In this document: piece by piece, positions 24,500 through 37,187 of the stretch | Layout of the letters: each line of letters begins with the position of its first letter | Position numbering within the stretch: position 1 is the stretch's first letter | NCBI GenBank assembly: GCA_001414345.1 | Contig: LLCB01000181.1 | Span: 53,814 to 117,813 of the forward strand | Length of the DNA stretch: 64,000 bases | From: Hymenoscyphus infarciens | Taxonomy: Eukaryota; Ascomycota; Leotiomycetes; Helotiales; Helotiaceae | Direction of reading: 5' to 3' | The notes under the pieces: generated by a model | Database searches by the model: none | Told to the model about the DNA's origin: nothing | The model's input: the letters and a program-made list of their open reading frames with translations, nothing else | Made by a program: the position numbers and the translations under genes

Positions 24500-25770
24500 C
24501 TTTTTATTATTATTATAAATATTTTTAGCTACTAGTAGAAATAGCTATAATAATATACTTATTTATAGATTTTTTATCTAAAGAAGTTTATATAGTTCTT
24601 AGAGTATTTATTACTAAGCTTTAATATAATAGCTAGCTATTTTAAATAGCTAAGCTATATATTAGTTAAGCTTTATAATATTCTTATTATCTAAGTATTA
24701 TTTAGTTTTAGTTATAAACGTTTATATAGTCTAAACGTTTATATTTATATACTCTACTCTCTTCTATTTTATAAAAAGCTAATTTACTCTTTTTCTTAGT
24801 ATTAAGTCTATAAAAAGTATATATTATTCTACTCTTATATACTTTTATATTTCTCTTTAATAGTAGTATATAGTTTATATTATTATATTTATATCTATTA
24901 AATTAGTATTTTCTCTCTTCTTTTTATTATATTACTATTCTAGAATTTTAGTTATTTTTATAAATAATAAGCTTAATATATTATAATAGCTCTTTTAAAA
25001 GCTTTATTAGTTTTTCTTTATATAAGAATAATAATAATCGTCTTCTAATATACTATTTTATATAAAATCTTTCTCTAATCTAGGTTTTCTAGTTCTATTC
25101 TCTATTCTTTCTATTTTATAGTTTTATATCTTTTAAAAGATATTTATATTATCTTATCTAAGAGCTACTAAAAGTCTTTTAAAAATCTACTAATAACTAT
25201 AAATAGTAGAGAATCTATTCTCTAGTTATAAAAATCTTTTCTATTTTTATACTTCTATTTATATTATCTAAGTCTTTTCTAATTACTTTATTACTATTAT
25301 TAGAGATTCTTTATCTCTTCTAGTCTTTCTTTTAACTTAAATATAATATTAATTATATAGAATAACTACTTTAGATATTATTTCTAATCTTCGATTAATA
25401 TATAGCTTTTATCTTCTTAAAGTTATATATAATTCTATAGAGTAGAAGTCTTCTAGTATTAGCGAGTATATAGTATTAACTTTAAAAGCTTTCTTAATTA
25501 GCTTATTTTAATAGTTTTTAAATACTACTACTAAGTAAATAAGCTATAGAAGTATCTTTTATTACTTTTAATATATAACTATATATAATATATCTTTTTT
25601 AGAAAAGATTAAGAAGTATAAAAACTCTAATAGTTATAAAAAAGAGATATCGCTACGTCGCTTTTTAACCTAAACTTAGCTCTATAGACAGTTCTAGAGC
25701 TAGAATAGAACTACTAGAGGTTCGTAGAATACACCGCGTATAGATATTAAGTCTTTATATCTCACTAGTA
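24500..25770. repeat. Long direct repeat, unit C
   Basis: Third copy of the unit A sequence, interrupted at 24625-24887 by a small MITE-like element; outside that insertion it follows unit A in order from the TTTAGCTAC segment to the segment around TAGAATACACCGCGTATAGA near 25730. Whether A and C are two transposon copies or the two long terminal repeats of one larger element cannot be decided by eye. Confidence 0.6.
24625..24887. repeat. MITE-like repeat, copy 6, inside unit C
   Basis: Interrupts unit C between GCTTTAA and TTTATATC; unit A is continuous there (GGCTTTATATTTATAATT). It starts TATAATAGCTAGCTATTTTA and ends TATTATTATA, matching copy 5. Confidence 0.6.
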
Positions 25771-25849
25771 GAGGTTTATAGAATATACTATGTAGAAAAG
25801 TACTAGTTAACTTAATAACAGAAAGAAAATGAAAAATTAAGAATTTCTA

Positions 25850-27371
25850 TTAAGAGAGTGTAATTTTAATTTTACTTTTTTAGCAACCGATTTATTAACT
25901 AAATCAAACATATTATCTGAGACCGATATCAGCTCGTCGGAAATTGCCGTGAAATGCAAAGTCGAGTAATTCTCAAGCATGAAAGCTGTGCAGAGCAGAA
26001 GCAACTAAATACGCTAGACAGGTGTCGCGCAGGTGGGTGGCTCTCGTGTTGTGATCCGGAGAATTTGTGGTTATCTGTGGAGACGAATCTGTAGAGTTTT
26101 TTAAGGCTGGCGTCGGTCGCGATTCAAGATTTGTTTTAAGGGAATATGTTTCTGGGGTTGGGTGGTGTGGGTTGACCAATGATTGAAGGTATTTTCGATG
26201 CAGGAAAGGAGGAGGAGGTTACTGTAGTTGGATGAAAATGGACCCTGTTCTGGCGCTTATTGGGTGGTAAGGTAAGCTAGGCCTTGGAATCGGCCTGTCC
26301 TGTCTCTCGAGGGGAACTTGCTCCTGCTGCGCCTGACAACCTGGAACATCCTCTCTTCTACAACGACGAAAAGACGACGACGACGACGACGACGACGACG
26401 AAGACAGATCCATCTGCCTCTACCTCCTTTGACTACTTGAAATTCTGACGACTCTACATCCGTGCTGTGTCATTTATTGACCTCTAGGAAACCAACCTCT
26501 AGCATTCTCGTCGGATTTGCATTCCTCGCCTTGTTGAGCAGCCGCAGCGCACCTCCAACTTTTCCGGGCTTTGAGCAATCCAAAACGAAAAAAAGCCACC
26601 CCTTTTGGCTACCACAACACCAACCTCGACCTCTCCCCAGTGCCATCTCCCGGCATTCATCTACCCAGGCGAGTATTGTATTGCAGCGTATAACTGCATT
26701 GTCTTGACTTGATTTTCGACGGCGCGGCGACAAATAGCAGCCGCCAACCCTACCTCACTATCTACGGCACGCTTCCAAAGCGGAAACGGAAACGCAAAAC
26801 CGCGCTTGTTCTGCTCCAACGCAAAATCAACCAAAACCCACGAAGCTTTCTCGAGCCTCAAAAGCACCACCCCACGAGTCCTCCCCATCACACGCGCCTC
26901 CTTCGCAGCGGACGCATCCGATCGTTGCCAACGGCACCAACGACGATACGCACCACACGGTCTATCTGACCCAACGGTGATCCCTGCCTTCCGCCGCTCA
27001 TTTTTCTCCAGGCTCGACAACAACAGAGGCGGCCACATTTCAGCAAACTCCAGTGCGACGCGGGTTTCTGCAGACAGCCCACAGAGGCCGATTTCACTTC
27101 GCTGTAAGTTTATTCAGAGCGCATCGAGCGTATGTGGGATGACGAGGGCAGAGGGGCCTTCGCGCACTCATTCTACTCCTCCCTCCAAATATGCCAGATT
27201 CCGATCCGCCATGACTAACTCCTCACGCGTCTCCAGGCCCAGAAGTGAATCACAGTCCTCCTAACAGCGAATTCATTCACGGAGCTGTCGTATAAAACCC
27301 CTCCCTCATAAATTGCGAACCACCTTCTCTCAACCCCGTCAACTTCTCCCCCACACACGAGGACAGAAGCC
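25850..27371. other. Upstream region of the PP1 gene
   Basis: GC-richer, CT-rich sequence leading to the PP1 start codon, probably promoter and 5' leader. A GAC triplet microsatellite lies at about 26373-26400. Short frames here, including a poly-serine one on the minus strand made by the triplet repeat, show no conserved content and I do not call genes. Confidence 0.55.
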
Positions 27372-28565
27372 ATGGCGGACCAAAATGATGTAGATCTCGA
27401 TTCCATCATCGATAGACTATTGGAAGTTCGCGGAAGCCGTCCAGGCAAACAAGTCCAGCTTTTGGAGGCCGAGATCCGTTATCTATGCACCAAGGCTCGA
27501 GAAATCTTTATCTCGCAGCCCATTCTACTAGAGCTTGAGGCACCCATCAAAGTAAGCAACCTGACCTCACCATCCTGACCAGTTGGAGCATCAGCCTGCT
27601 CCCAAGAACGCATGCTGACCTGGTCGCGTGCCTACAGATTTGTGGTGACATCCACGGCCAATACTATGATCTCCTCCGGCTTTTCGAGTACGGCGGATTC
27701 CCTCCAGAGGCCAACTACCTTTTCCTTGGAGATTACGTCGATCGTGGAAAGCAATCTCTCGAGACCATCTGCCTACTCCTTGCCTACAAGATTAAATACC
27801 CAGAAAACTTCTTCATCTTGCGTGGAAACCATGAGTGCGCCTCAATCAACCGTATCTATGGGTTCTACGACGAGTGCAAGAGACGATATAACATCAAGCT
27901 TTGGAAGACGTTCACAGACTGTTTCAACTGCCTGCCAATTGCGGCAATCATTGACGAGAAGATTTTCACAATGCACGGAGGGTTGAGTCCTGACTTGAAC
28001 TCCATGGAGCAGATTCGCCGTGTCATGCGACCAACTGATGTAAGTCCTTTTTCGTATTGCCGGGCATTGATGTGAGGGGAGAGGGCGTGAGCTCTTGCTA
28101 ATAAAACTAGATTCCTGACTGCGGTTTGTTGTGCGATCTCCTCTGGTCTGATCCCGATAAGGATATCACCGGCTGGAGTGAAAATGATCGTGGTGTGTCT
28201 TTCACCTTCGGCCCTGATGTAGTCTCTCGATTCCTGCAAAAGCACGACATGGATTTGATATGCCGAGCACATCAAGTCGTCGAAGATGGCTACGAATTCT
28301 TTTCCAAGCGACAACTGGTCACCCTCTTCAGCGCACCCAATTACTGTGGCGAGTTTGACAATGCAGGAGCAATGATGAGTGTCGATGAGAGTTTGCTATG
28401 CTCATTCCAGGTTAGTTACTCCGTATATATATATATTTCCTCCACGTTGCCAAATTCTAACTTCTCTTCTGCTAGATTCTGAAACCAGCGGAGAAGAAAC
28501 AAAAGTACGTTTACGGTGGTCTTGGTGCCAGCAGGCCCGTCACTCCTCCGAGGAAGAAGAAGTGA
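27372..28565 (+). CDS. bimG: Serine/threonine protein phosphatase PP1 catalytic subunit
   Basis: Catalytic subunit of protein phosphatase 1 (bimG of Aspergillus, GLC7 of yeast), which dephosphorylates Ser/Thr in mitosis, glycogen metabolism and other processes according to its bound regulator. Exons 27372-27551, 27638-28039, 28111-28410 and 28476-28565 give 323 residues, the usual fungal length. Metal-site residues sit at the standard PP1 positions: Asp64 and His66 in CGDIHGQ, Asp92 in GDYVDRG, Asn124 and His125 in RGNHE, His173 in MHGGLSP and His248 in RAHQV. The toxin-binding loop [11 protein letters not shown] is intact. The C-terminal RPVTPPR matches the conserved Cdk phosphorylation site that inhibits PP1. 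All introns (65-86 bp) are GT-AG with phase 0. An essential gene, intact about 1.5 kb from the RIP block. Confidence 0.97.
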
Positions 28566-31500
28566 GATAAAATGAACAATTACGAACTTTCTTGTGTATA
28601 GCAGGTTCGGACGCAGATAAATGATTTCGCGATTTCCTCTCGAGTTCGACGACAAAAAGGTATCGCCAACGCGCTCGAACCCACTCGTACCAACCTTACG
28701 AATTCTCCAAACTCGATCTCGATCGCCTTTTCATCAACATACCTAATTGCGCGTTTACGTTACGTTGACGCCTCCCGCGAACGAAGTATCCCGAGTGTAC
28801 ACAAAATCTTTTCCTTTTTTCACCAACGAGTACGACCAACGAACGACCAAAAAATCGCGAGACGAATCAACACAACGAATTTCCCACACTTAGCAGCAAC
28901 GAGCGAGACTAGACAAGCGTGCGCAAAGAAAGGCAATAGTGTGGGTGGTATGGGCGATTTGTGGGTGGTGGTTTGGTTTATAACAGGGTGGCATTTTTTG
29001 TGTGTATATGAGATTACGATGTCCCGAGATGGCTGCTCTACGGAATGTTGCTTTGTCTGTGTAGCTCAATCCAAAATAAAACCTATCGATCCTTCATTTT
29101 TTCGGTTTGTTTGTTGCGGTTTTGGGGCATGGCAGCTTTCTTCTTCTTTTTTGCTACTTCGGACTTCTTTAAATCTATTCTTGTTTTCTCTATTATTATT
29201 CTTGAGATGCTGATGATGTGACTAACGCTGTGTTGATTTTGTAGTTGCCCTCCTGCTGCTGACCAGGACATAATGAGGAGGTAATAGCTAGCATTCCCAC
29301 CCTTGACCTAGTTATCTGAGGTCTATCGAGCCTCCGTTAATTACTGATAATATTCAATCAAGCAGTTCAGTTAAATTGGGTTGGAAGTATTTTTACGGAC
29401 TACGCCGTACCCCGCAGAACCCCGCAGTCATCTAACAGTCACAATGAATAGGGGAGGGGGAGTGGGTGATTCACCTCTGCTTCTCTACTACTTAAGGATG
29501 ACTCCAACTTTGCAAAGACTAGCAATGAGAGTCATGATTCTTTTTCCTGACTAGATTGCCTTCTTATTGGTTTTTGATATTCTGATGTCTGATTACTCTT
29601 TCGGGATTTGGCTTGAATTTTGAGAGAAAGACTTTTTTTATTTTTCCTTGAAATTGAGGGTGTTTCCTTGTGCCACTTTTTCGTAAGAATTTTCAGTTTA
29701 TTTATTTATTATTGGTGTATTGGTGCGCCTGTTTGTTGTTCTCATTTTAGGGCAGGTTGGTGTGTGTGCCTCTTTTGTTTTCACTCTTGGTTTCTATCCA
29801 TTGTCATCTTGGTCTTGGGAGATTGGGGTTTGGGATTGTTGGTTGGCTTCTCAAGGAGAGGGGGGGGAGGAGGGTTTGTATACAAACAGGGCAGGGGGTG
29901 TGGATGATTGGTGACGGGGGGGTTGGTAAAGGTAGGTTTGGTAAAGGTAGTGAGTGCCGTTTAGGAAGCGATGAAGAGGAGAGGAGGGGTATTGAAGTGT
30001 TTTTGGGTAAGCTGTCGAGTGGAAAGGATGGACTTGAGATGTCACGTATGTAGGGCGGGAAGAGTGGGAAGGGATATATGTAGAGTAGAATGGAGGAGGA
30101 GATTGATTTTTGTTATTTAGAGGGATTGGAGACGGCGAAGGGTCTGTTTTTCTTGTAGGTTGTTTTTTCTTTCTTTTGTTTTTTGGATGTGGGGGATGGG
30201 AAATGGGGTTTTTTCCTTCTGATGTATATACTTTTTCCTTCTTGGTTCTTCTTTCTCACTCTTTTTTTGCTGACTTTGGAATTGATTGTGTTTTCTTGCT
30301 GGGGGGGTATTTTTTTCTTTTCGCCCGCTGGTTATCTATCTTGTTTTCCTTCTTGGTGTTTTCTTCTGCTTATATCTTCCTTTCTTTTTTCCCCCAAAGT
30401 TAAGAACTCTCTGTGATACTTTGCTTACTTACTGGACTTGAGAGACTCCTCTTCTTTTCCCCTCTTCTTTCGCTCTGGTTGATGTGGTGGAAATTTGTGT
30501 ATGCGTGCGAGACTGAATAGGAGGGGTTTAGGGGAGTAAATGGAGGTGGGGGGTTTGTGATGGAGAGAGTGCTGTACTTTTGTGTTGAATAGAGGAAGTA
30601 TGCAGTTCAAGAAATCTTGCCGTTGAGTTTGGGAGTTGGGTGGAGATGTGGTGAGAGGATTCGGATGATTTCAGCTTGGGATATCGTACTATACGGAGTA
30701 CGGAGGTTAGGAGCATGGTGTGTTTTTCTTCTTTTCGCATCTTGTCCTTTTTCTGTTCTTGGCGTTGTTGATATGTCTGTTTGAGAACCAAGGAATACGA
30801 GAAAGAGTGAGAGAGAGGGAAAAGGGGTTGTAGTTGTACTTGGTCATAGTTGGCCTGAGAAGTGATTTGGGTTCTCGAAGGCTTATAATTTGCTTCATTT
30901 CCGGTGCTCTGTGTTAGTGAGAGGGCGGCTAGTAATTCTTTATGCGACGATTTCGTGACTTTTTTGGGCGCATTTTTTGCTGGGGAAATGAGTGTGGTGT
31001 GAATTCCTCTTTTGGCTGTCCCCGAGGTCTTGTGTTTTTCTGCTGAATTTCCCTCTTCTCTTTCTTGTGTGATTTTTGATGTAAACGTGTTTGGAGAGTC
31101 CTTGATTCATCTGGCATGGCTTTTCTAGAGATCAACCCTCTTTCCATTCATAGATCTTGTCGAGTACCTTGTTGTTTTTGTGTTGATAGGAAAAATGCGA
31201 GGAACAACGGCGGAGTTTTGGAGGTGGAAGTAGAGAAATTCGACGATGTGATGGAGCCCTCATCTGGTTTGGGTCTGAAAGTCTTTTGAGGCGAGCTCGC
31301 TCGAGTTGTTCGTCAGGAGAATCGTCCTAGCAGTTTCCATATATGGATATTCCTCACTTTCCTTCCACTTCTTTCCCCTTATTTCTTCGGCTCGTTGAAT
31401 GTTGTTCGCGTAGAGGATTTTCTATTGTAGTCTGAAGATGATATTAGAGATGAGAGAGACTTACAATTTTGCGAAAAGGAACCGGGGAGAAGACGATCGG

Positions 31501-32891
31501 AGAGAGATGAGAAAGAAAGGAAAGATACAGATATACTATAGAGGACGCGGTAGGACGTAAAGGTTGCGATCAAAGTACTGTATATTGTCAAATCGCTGTG
31601 CCTTCGAAAACATTGCCACCACCGGCGGGAAAAGTGATTAGAAATGTTTTCAAAAAAAAAAAAAAAAAAAAGACAGAAATGAAAAGAGGGGGAAATAGAG
31701 GAGACCAAATGAGAAATTTCGACGTGGGATATCTGGAAAAGTATATACAAACCATACTTCCAACTTTTCATCGCCGACGAGACCTATTCATCCACATGAA
31801 GGTAAACAAAAGCAAAAAGCCCCAAAGCCCCCCACCTCACAAGACACGTCTCAACATCGACCGACACCAATCTTTTCACATCATCCGCAACAATTCGCGG
31901 AAAGAACCGGACAGAGAGAAATTCCATCTCCGCCTAGATGGGTAATATGAATGAGTTATGCAAATTCATTCAACCAGCGGTTTAGGAGACCAGACAAGGC
32001 TGACGCCTTTCCAATTTTTCCTCTGGCCTCGTCCCACTGGACAGGTCCGACACCGGTGGATGGGATTGGACATTCCTAAATCGGGCGACGGTGCGTTGCA
32101 CGGAGACATGCGAGATGTACCTCTTTCTCTCCACCTTCACAAGCCTCCGTTTCCTATTTAGGTATGAGCGAATCTCCTGCCCCATGAAAGTATTTTCAAT
32201 GGAAACTGATGTTGTTGCGGAAGTCGCGTTCATCGTGGAGAAAGGTGCAAAAGTGCAAAAGTGCAAAAGGAAAGGGAGGGGCACAACTCCCGCCTGCAGC
32301 AGCAATGGAACCGAGGGGCGCTCTAACCGATATTGCATTGACGAATGAGGAGTTGACGATAAGAAGGTTGACATTGGTCTTTTATCAACTCCAGAGATGC
32401 AGGTGCATCTTCAGCCTTTCCCCGTAGTGAGCACGCACTAGATGGACATCCCAAGCCATGATCCGTCATGGTCACTGAAGGTCAGGGCACCGTGTACTCT
32501 CCTCTAGTCCCACGAAACCCCGATCACGGCGATGCGAATCTGGCACGGCACGTCATTCCACCCGCGTCCTGCAACGGACGGTTTTTGAAGAGCAAGCAGT
32601 GACTGGTCCCAATTGCTGATACAAACCTTCCTTTTTTCCCTCTCCTGCACACTGGCCTAGTGGTCGTGAACGGCTGTGTTTACTGGCTGGATGGTGAGCC
32701 TAGGTCTATCAACTTAGCTTTAACCCAAAGCTCCAAGCTCCAGCTCCCCCACCATCACAGTACACATAAAAGCTGAGCCTTCCCCGAGTTAGTTTTCTTC
32801 TTCTCAGATCTCTTCTCTCATCTATCTCCAACCTCTGCAACTTTCCTATATTTCCCTACGAACTCTCCATTTCATACCCAATTCCGTAATC
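28566..32891. other. Long intergenic region, no gene recognised
   Basis: A 4.3 kb gap between the PP1 and glutamate dehydrogenase genes. From about 28940 to 31100 the plus strand is conspicuously T- and G-rich with little C. Open frames there, on both strands, are low-complexity and lack family motifs. A 20-base A run lies at 31652-31671, and three tandem copies of GTGCAAAA at about 32246-32270. The last 500 bases are probably the glutamate dehydrogenase promoter. A long UTR or a noncoding transcript is possible but cannot be shown here. Confidence 0.55.
32763..32891 (+). promoter_or_regulatory. Probable core promoter and CT-rich leader of the GDH gene
   Basis: A TATA-like ACATAAAAG (about 32764-32772) is followed by a pyrimidine-rich stretch (TTTTCTTCTTCTCAGATC and following) typical of highly expressed fungal genes, ending just before the ATG at 32892. 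A GATAAG core on the plus strand near 32357 could bind an AreA-type GATA factor. Assignments are from motifs only. Confidence 0.35.
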
Positions 32892-34650
<1,759 letters not shown>

Positions 34651-35951
34651 ATTCGGTTTCTCTTTTTGTAGGAGTTTATACCCGGTGTTTTTTGTGTGGA
34701 AGGGGTTGTTTATAGGATTCTTTGATGGGGACAAGGGGGGAGTTTGTGTAGCTTGTATATTTCTCTCGCTTTTATGAATGTAATGAATATATACAAAATA
34801 ACTTCAAAGTTCATCTGTCCAACATCATTATCTAGGTTCTTCCTTTCCACATCGTATTTGAAAATTAATTGGTTCAACTACCTAATAACCACCATCTCCG
34901 CTTCTCTGAACCCCAACCAAAGTAGTGAAAATTATATAACCGCAAGGTCACAAGTATCTAGCACCTTGAATACAGCACCAGGGCAATATCTCACATACCG
35001 CTGGTGTCAAACATCCACTACCTCCCAAAACTCCATAGAGTATTAGTAGCTCAGCTACCACAACTCTCAACGCGACATGCAACAAAAATCTTCCTGTCAG
35101 GGTTCATCGGTTCACGATTGGCTGGGTAATCACCCCTGTTCTCCCCCACACCCTCTCTCCAAAAGACATAATACCCCACCCTCCTCTTTTTTTTTTTTCA
35201 CAACTAGTGACTTGGTCAAAATTGGAGTGGTTGTTTGGTGGAATGTATGTCAAAGGGAAGCTGTGGGAACAAAAGAATCGCACACGAGTAGTGCTAAATC
35301 ACTGTTATTTTTGTGGCTGTTGGGAGCCTGTGGTGCTGTCGGTATTGGGACCCGAGTTTTGTGGTTATTCGTAGGTAACCTACTAATAGCCAGGAAACAA
35401 ACAAGGATAGGTATCTAATTCAGGGATTCGAAGAGAACCCGAGAGAACAAAAGAAATGTGCACGAGTTATGTTTAAAAAGTGACTGTATTCTCTGTGGCT
35501 GTTGGTAGGTGACCTGGCAATAACCGAGGTCTTTCTTTTGTAGGTGTCTGTAGGTAGCCTGCTGATAGCTACAAAACGAGAGAATAGCAATTTTGGGTAG
35601 GAATTCCAAGCGTTCCAGAGAAAGTTTGTCTCTTGGAGTTCTAACTGTCGCACCTAAATAATTTGCAATGAATCCGTGATAGTAAGACGAGTCAGTAGGA
35701 AACTATTTATCGGGCAATATAAGAATAGGACAGTACGGTTCAATAAAATGGATTCTCTACAGCGGGGGTACAGCTGTGAAGGAGACTACCCATTGGTACC
35801 AAAAGGAGTTGCATCGTTTCCCCACAAGAGTCCTGATCCATCTCACAAAAGAGCCCATATCAACAATCCATGACCAAACAACCTAATCCCAGAAATGTCC
35901 ACAAGCACACGGCCACCACTCTTCTTCTCAACCTTAGACGGAGTGGCCAAC
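34651..35951. other. Intergenic region downstream of the GDH gene
   Basis: Contains the GDH 3' flank and a degenerate tandem duplication (listed separately). No credible gene; short frames are unsupported. Confidence 0.5.
35266..35582. repeat. Degenerate tandem duplication, period about 178 bp
   Basis: Two imperfect direct copies: the first begins GGGAACAAAAGAAT near 35265, the second GAGAACAAAAGAAAT near 35443. Both share CACGAGTTATG/CACGAGTAGTG, a GTGGCTGTTGG segment, a GTAGGTAACCTACTAATAGC / GTAGGTAGCCTGCTGATAGC segment and a terminal AC-AAAC. The copies have diverged greatly. No coding meaning seen. Confidence 0.55.
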
Positions 35952-37187
35952 TTACTCGTCTTGGGAAAAAACCCCCAAACAACTCGTCGGAAGTGGCGTT
36001 GTCGAATTCGCAAGAACAGTCACTTCTGAATTCCCATCTAACACCTCTAAGTCGAATCCACCGCTCGGTGTAACATGTGTAAAATTCGCAAAGACACCCC
36101 TCTGCAAATTTTGCACCAGCGGGAGAAGGTTCACATTTTGCATTTAAGTTTTGAACTTGTGAGACTCCGAGGTTTAGGGTTGGGATGTCCGCAAAGAGAG
36201 AAGCGTTGTTGGACTTCTTTAAAAGATCGCCTTTGGCATGAAGGAGATTTGGGGGCAGAGGGAGTATTGGAAGTTGAATGAGGGGGAGGGAGTGGTGCTT
36301 GTGAGGTGTCCGGGGAGGACGGTGGAGTTGGAACTGTGTGACTGTTAATTGAGATTTCTTGAAGGGGATGAAATGGAACTTACAAGCCTACAGAGTTAGT
36401 TTTCGATAAGTCCTCGGGTGGGAAGATATTTGCAGAGTATCAGATACCTGTTATGTATTAATTTCGTCCACGATAATAGATTTGTACGCCACTGACATGG
36501 ACCTCAAAGCCGTACGTGAACCTGGTTGCTTTCGTATCGTTCATCCAACAATGAAATTGAAGTTTAGAGGTTAGAGTCGCTGTCCTCAATTTGGCAGGAA
36601 GCTTCATTACAACACGTCGTAGATGGCTCATCATTCTAATGGCAGGGCATGGAGGGAGACGTATATCGATTTCAAAAGGAATTTCCCCGATCGTTTGGGA
36701 AATCTCATGTGTGGGCTGAGTGGGATGCAAATCCAAGGCAAAGTCCACATGAAGAACAGGACTATCGAAAGCGACACCAATCCAAACATCATCAAGGTAA
36801 CTCGGTGGGGCCAATGGAGTGAAATTGTCGCTTGCGTTCACGTCTCCTATAGAACTAAGGTACAAAAGCAAAACGGTGCAACCACCGGAGAAGTTGCTCC
36901 ATCCTTTTGCCGTAGATTTGAGAGTCAGAGTGGCTTCGGAGTTGCTCAAGAGATGGGCGTCAGTTTCAATTCACGATCTCCAATAATGGAAGTGCAAGGA
37001 GTGATAGCTTACTCGTGAGTTTCATGTCAATGGGCTTGAAAAGCTCTGGACCCGGGATGCATTTGCCGGTATCCCTTGCATCAGATTTAACAAACGTTCA
37101 GAAAAGTCTTCCCAAATCCATGGACTGGGCTCTCACAGCTGCAACACATATGCCAGCAACCAGAAGAGTGGCTTGGGAGACCTTCAT
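35952..37187 (-). pseudogene. Relic of a secreted-protein gene, family not recognised
   Basis: The minus strand starts at 37187 with a convincing signal peptide (MKVSQATLLVAGICVAAVRA, then QS). That frame closes at a TGA near 37098, while a neighbouring frame continues sensibly as EDFSERLLNLMQGI, as if one extra G were present in TTGGGAAGAC. Further on, a 163-codon frame (36949-36458), then LLKKSNNASLFADIPTLNLG, then GVFANFTHVTPSGGFDLEVL down to a stop at 35952, look like pieces of one protein in different frames. A second apparent extra G lies in GCAGAGGGGTGT near 36100. Some breaks could be introns, and a GTAAGT donor sits at the very end. I cannot assign function; a decayed secreted beta-rich protein is the best reading. 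Confidence 0.45.

Larger units (their letters stand above)
22060..24600. repeat. Long direct repeat, unit B, interrupted
   Basis: This second copy of the unit A sequence is split by the pogo/Fot-type transposon (22811-23908) and by a small MITE-like element (24060-24364). Flanks of the transposon, ending near CTAGTTATTAAAACT and resuming CTATTAGTTTTATACTT, line up with the continuous sequence near 17235-17265 of unit A. Boundaries are approximate because of RIP mutations. Confidence 0.6.
15640..25850. repeat. 10 kb RIP-mutated repeat block
   Basis: A continuous AT-rich, CpA/TpG-poor block between the LRR gene and the PP1 gene. It contains at least three copies of a long repeat (units A, B and C, listed separately), six copies of a 250-330 bp MITE-like family, and a 1.1 kb pogo/Fot-type DNA transposon inserted into unit B. 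Simple repeats include TAGCT x5 (16241-16265) and AGTAT repeats (about 16309-16328). No frame of 60 codons survives anywhere in the block. Confidence 0.85.

Noticed and set aside
26219..26413. Minus-strand frame starting with poly-serine
   Set aside because: The serine run is a translated GAC microsatellite in the PP1 upstream region; nothing else supports a gene.
29620..30416. Plus-strand frames of 77-98 codons
   Set aside because: Phe/Leu/Gly/Val-rich translation of T/G-skewed DNA; several frames are open at once, as expected by chance.
36623..37018. Plus-strand frame of 131 codons
   Set aside because: Antisense to the better supported secreted-protein relic, which has a signal peptide and protein-like pieces.
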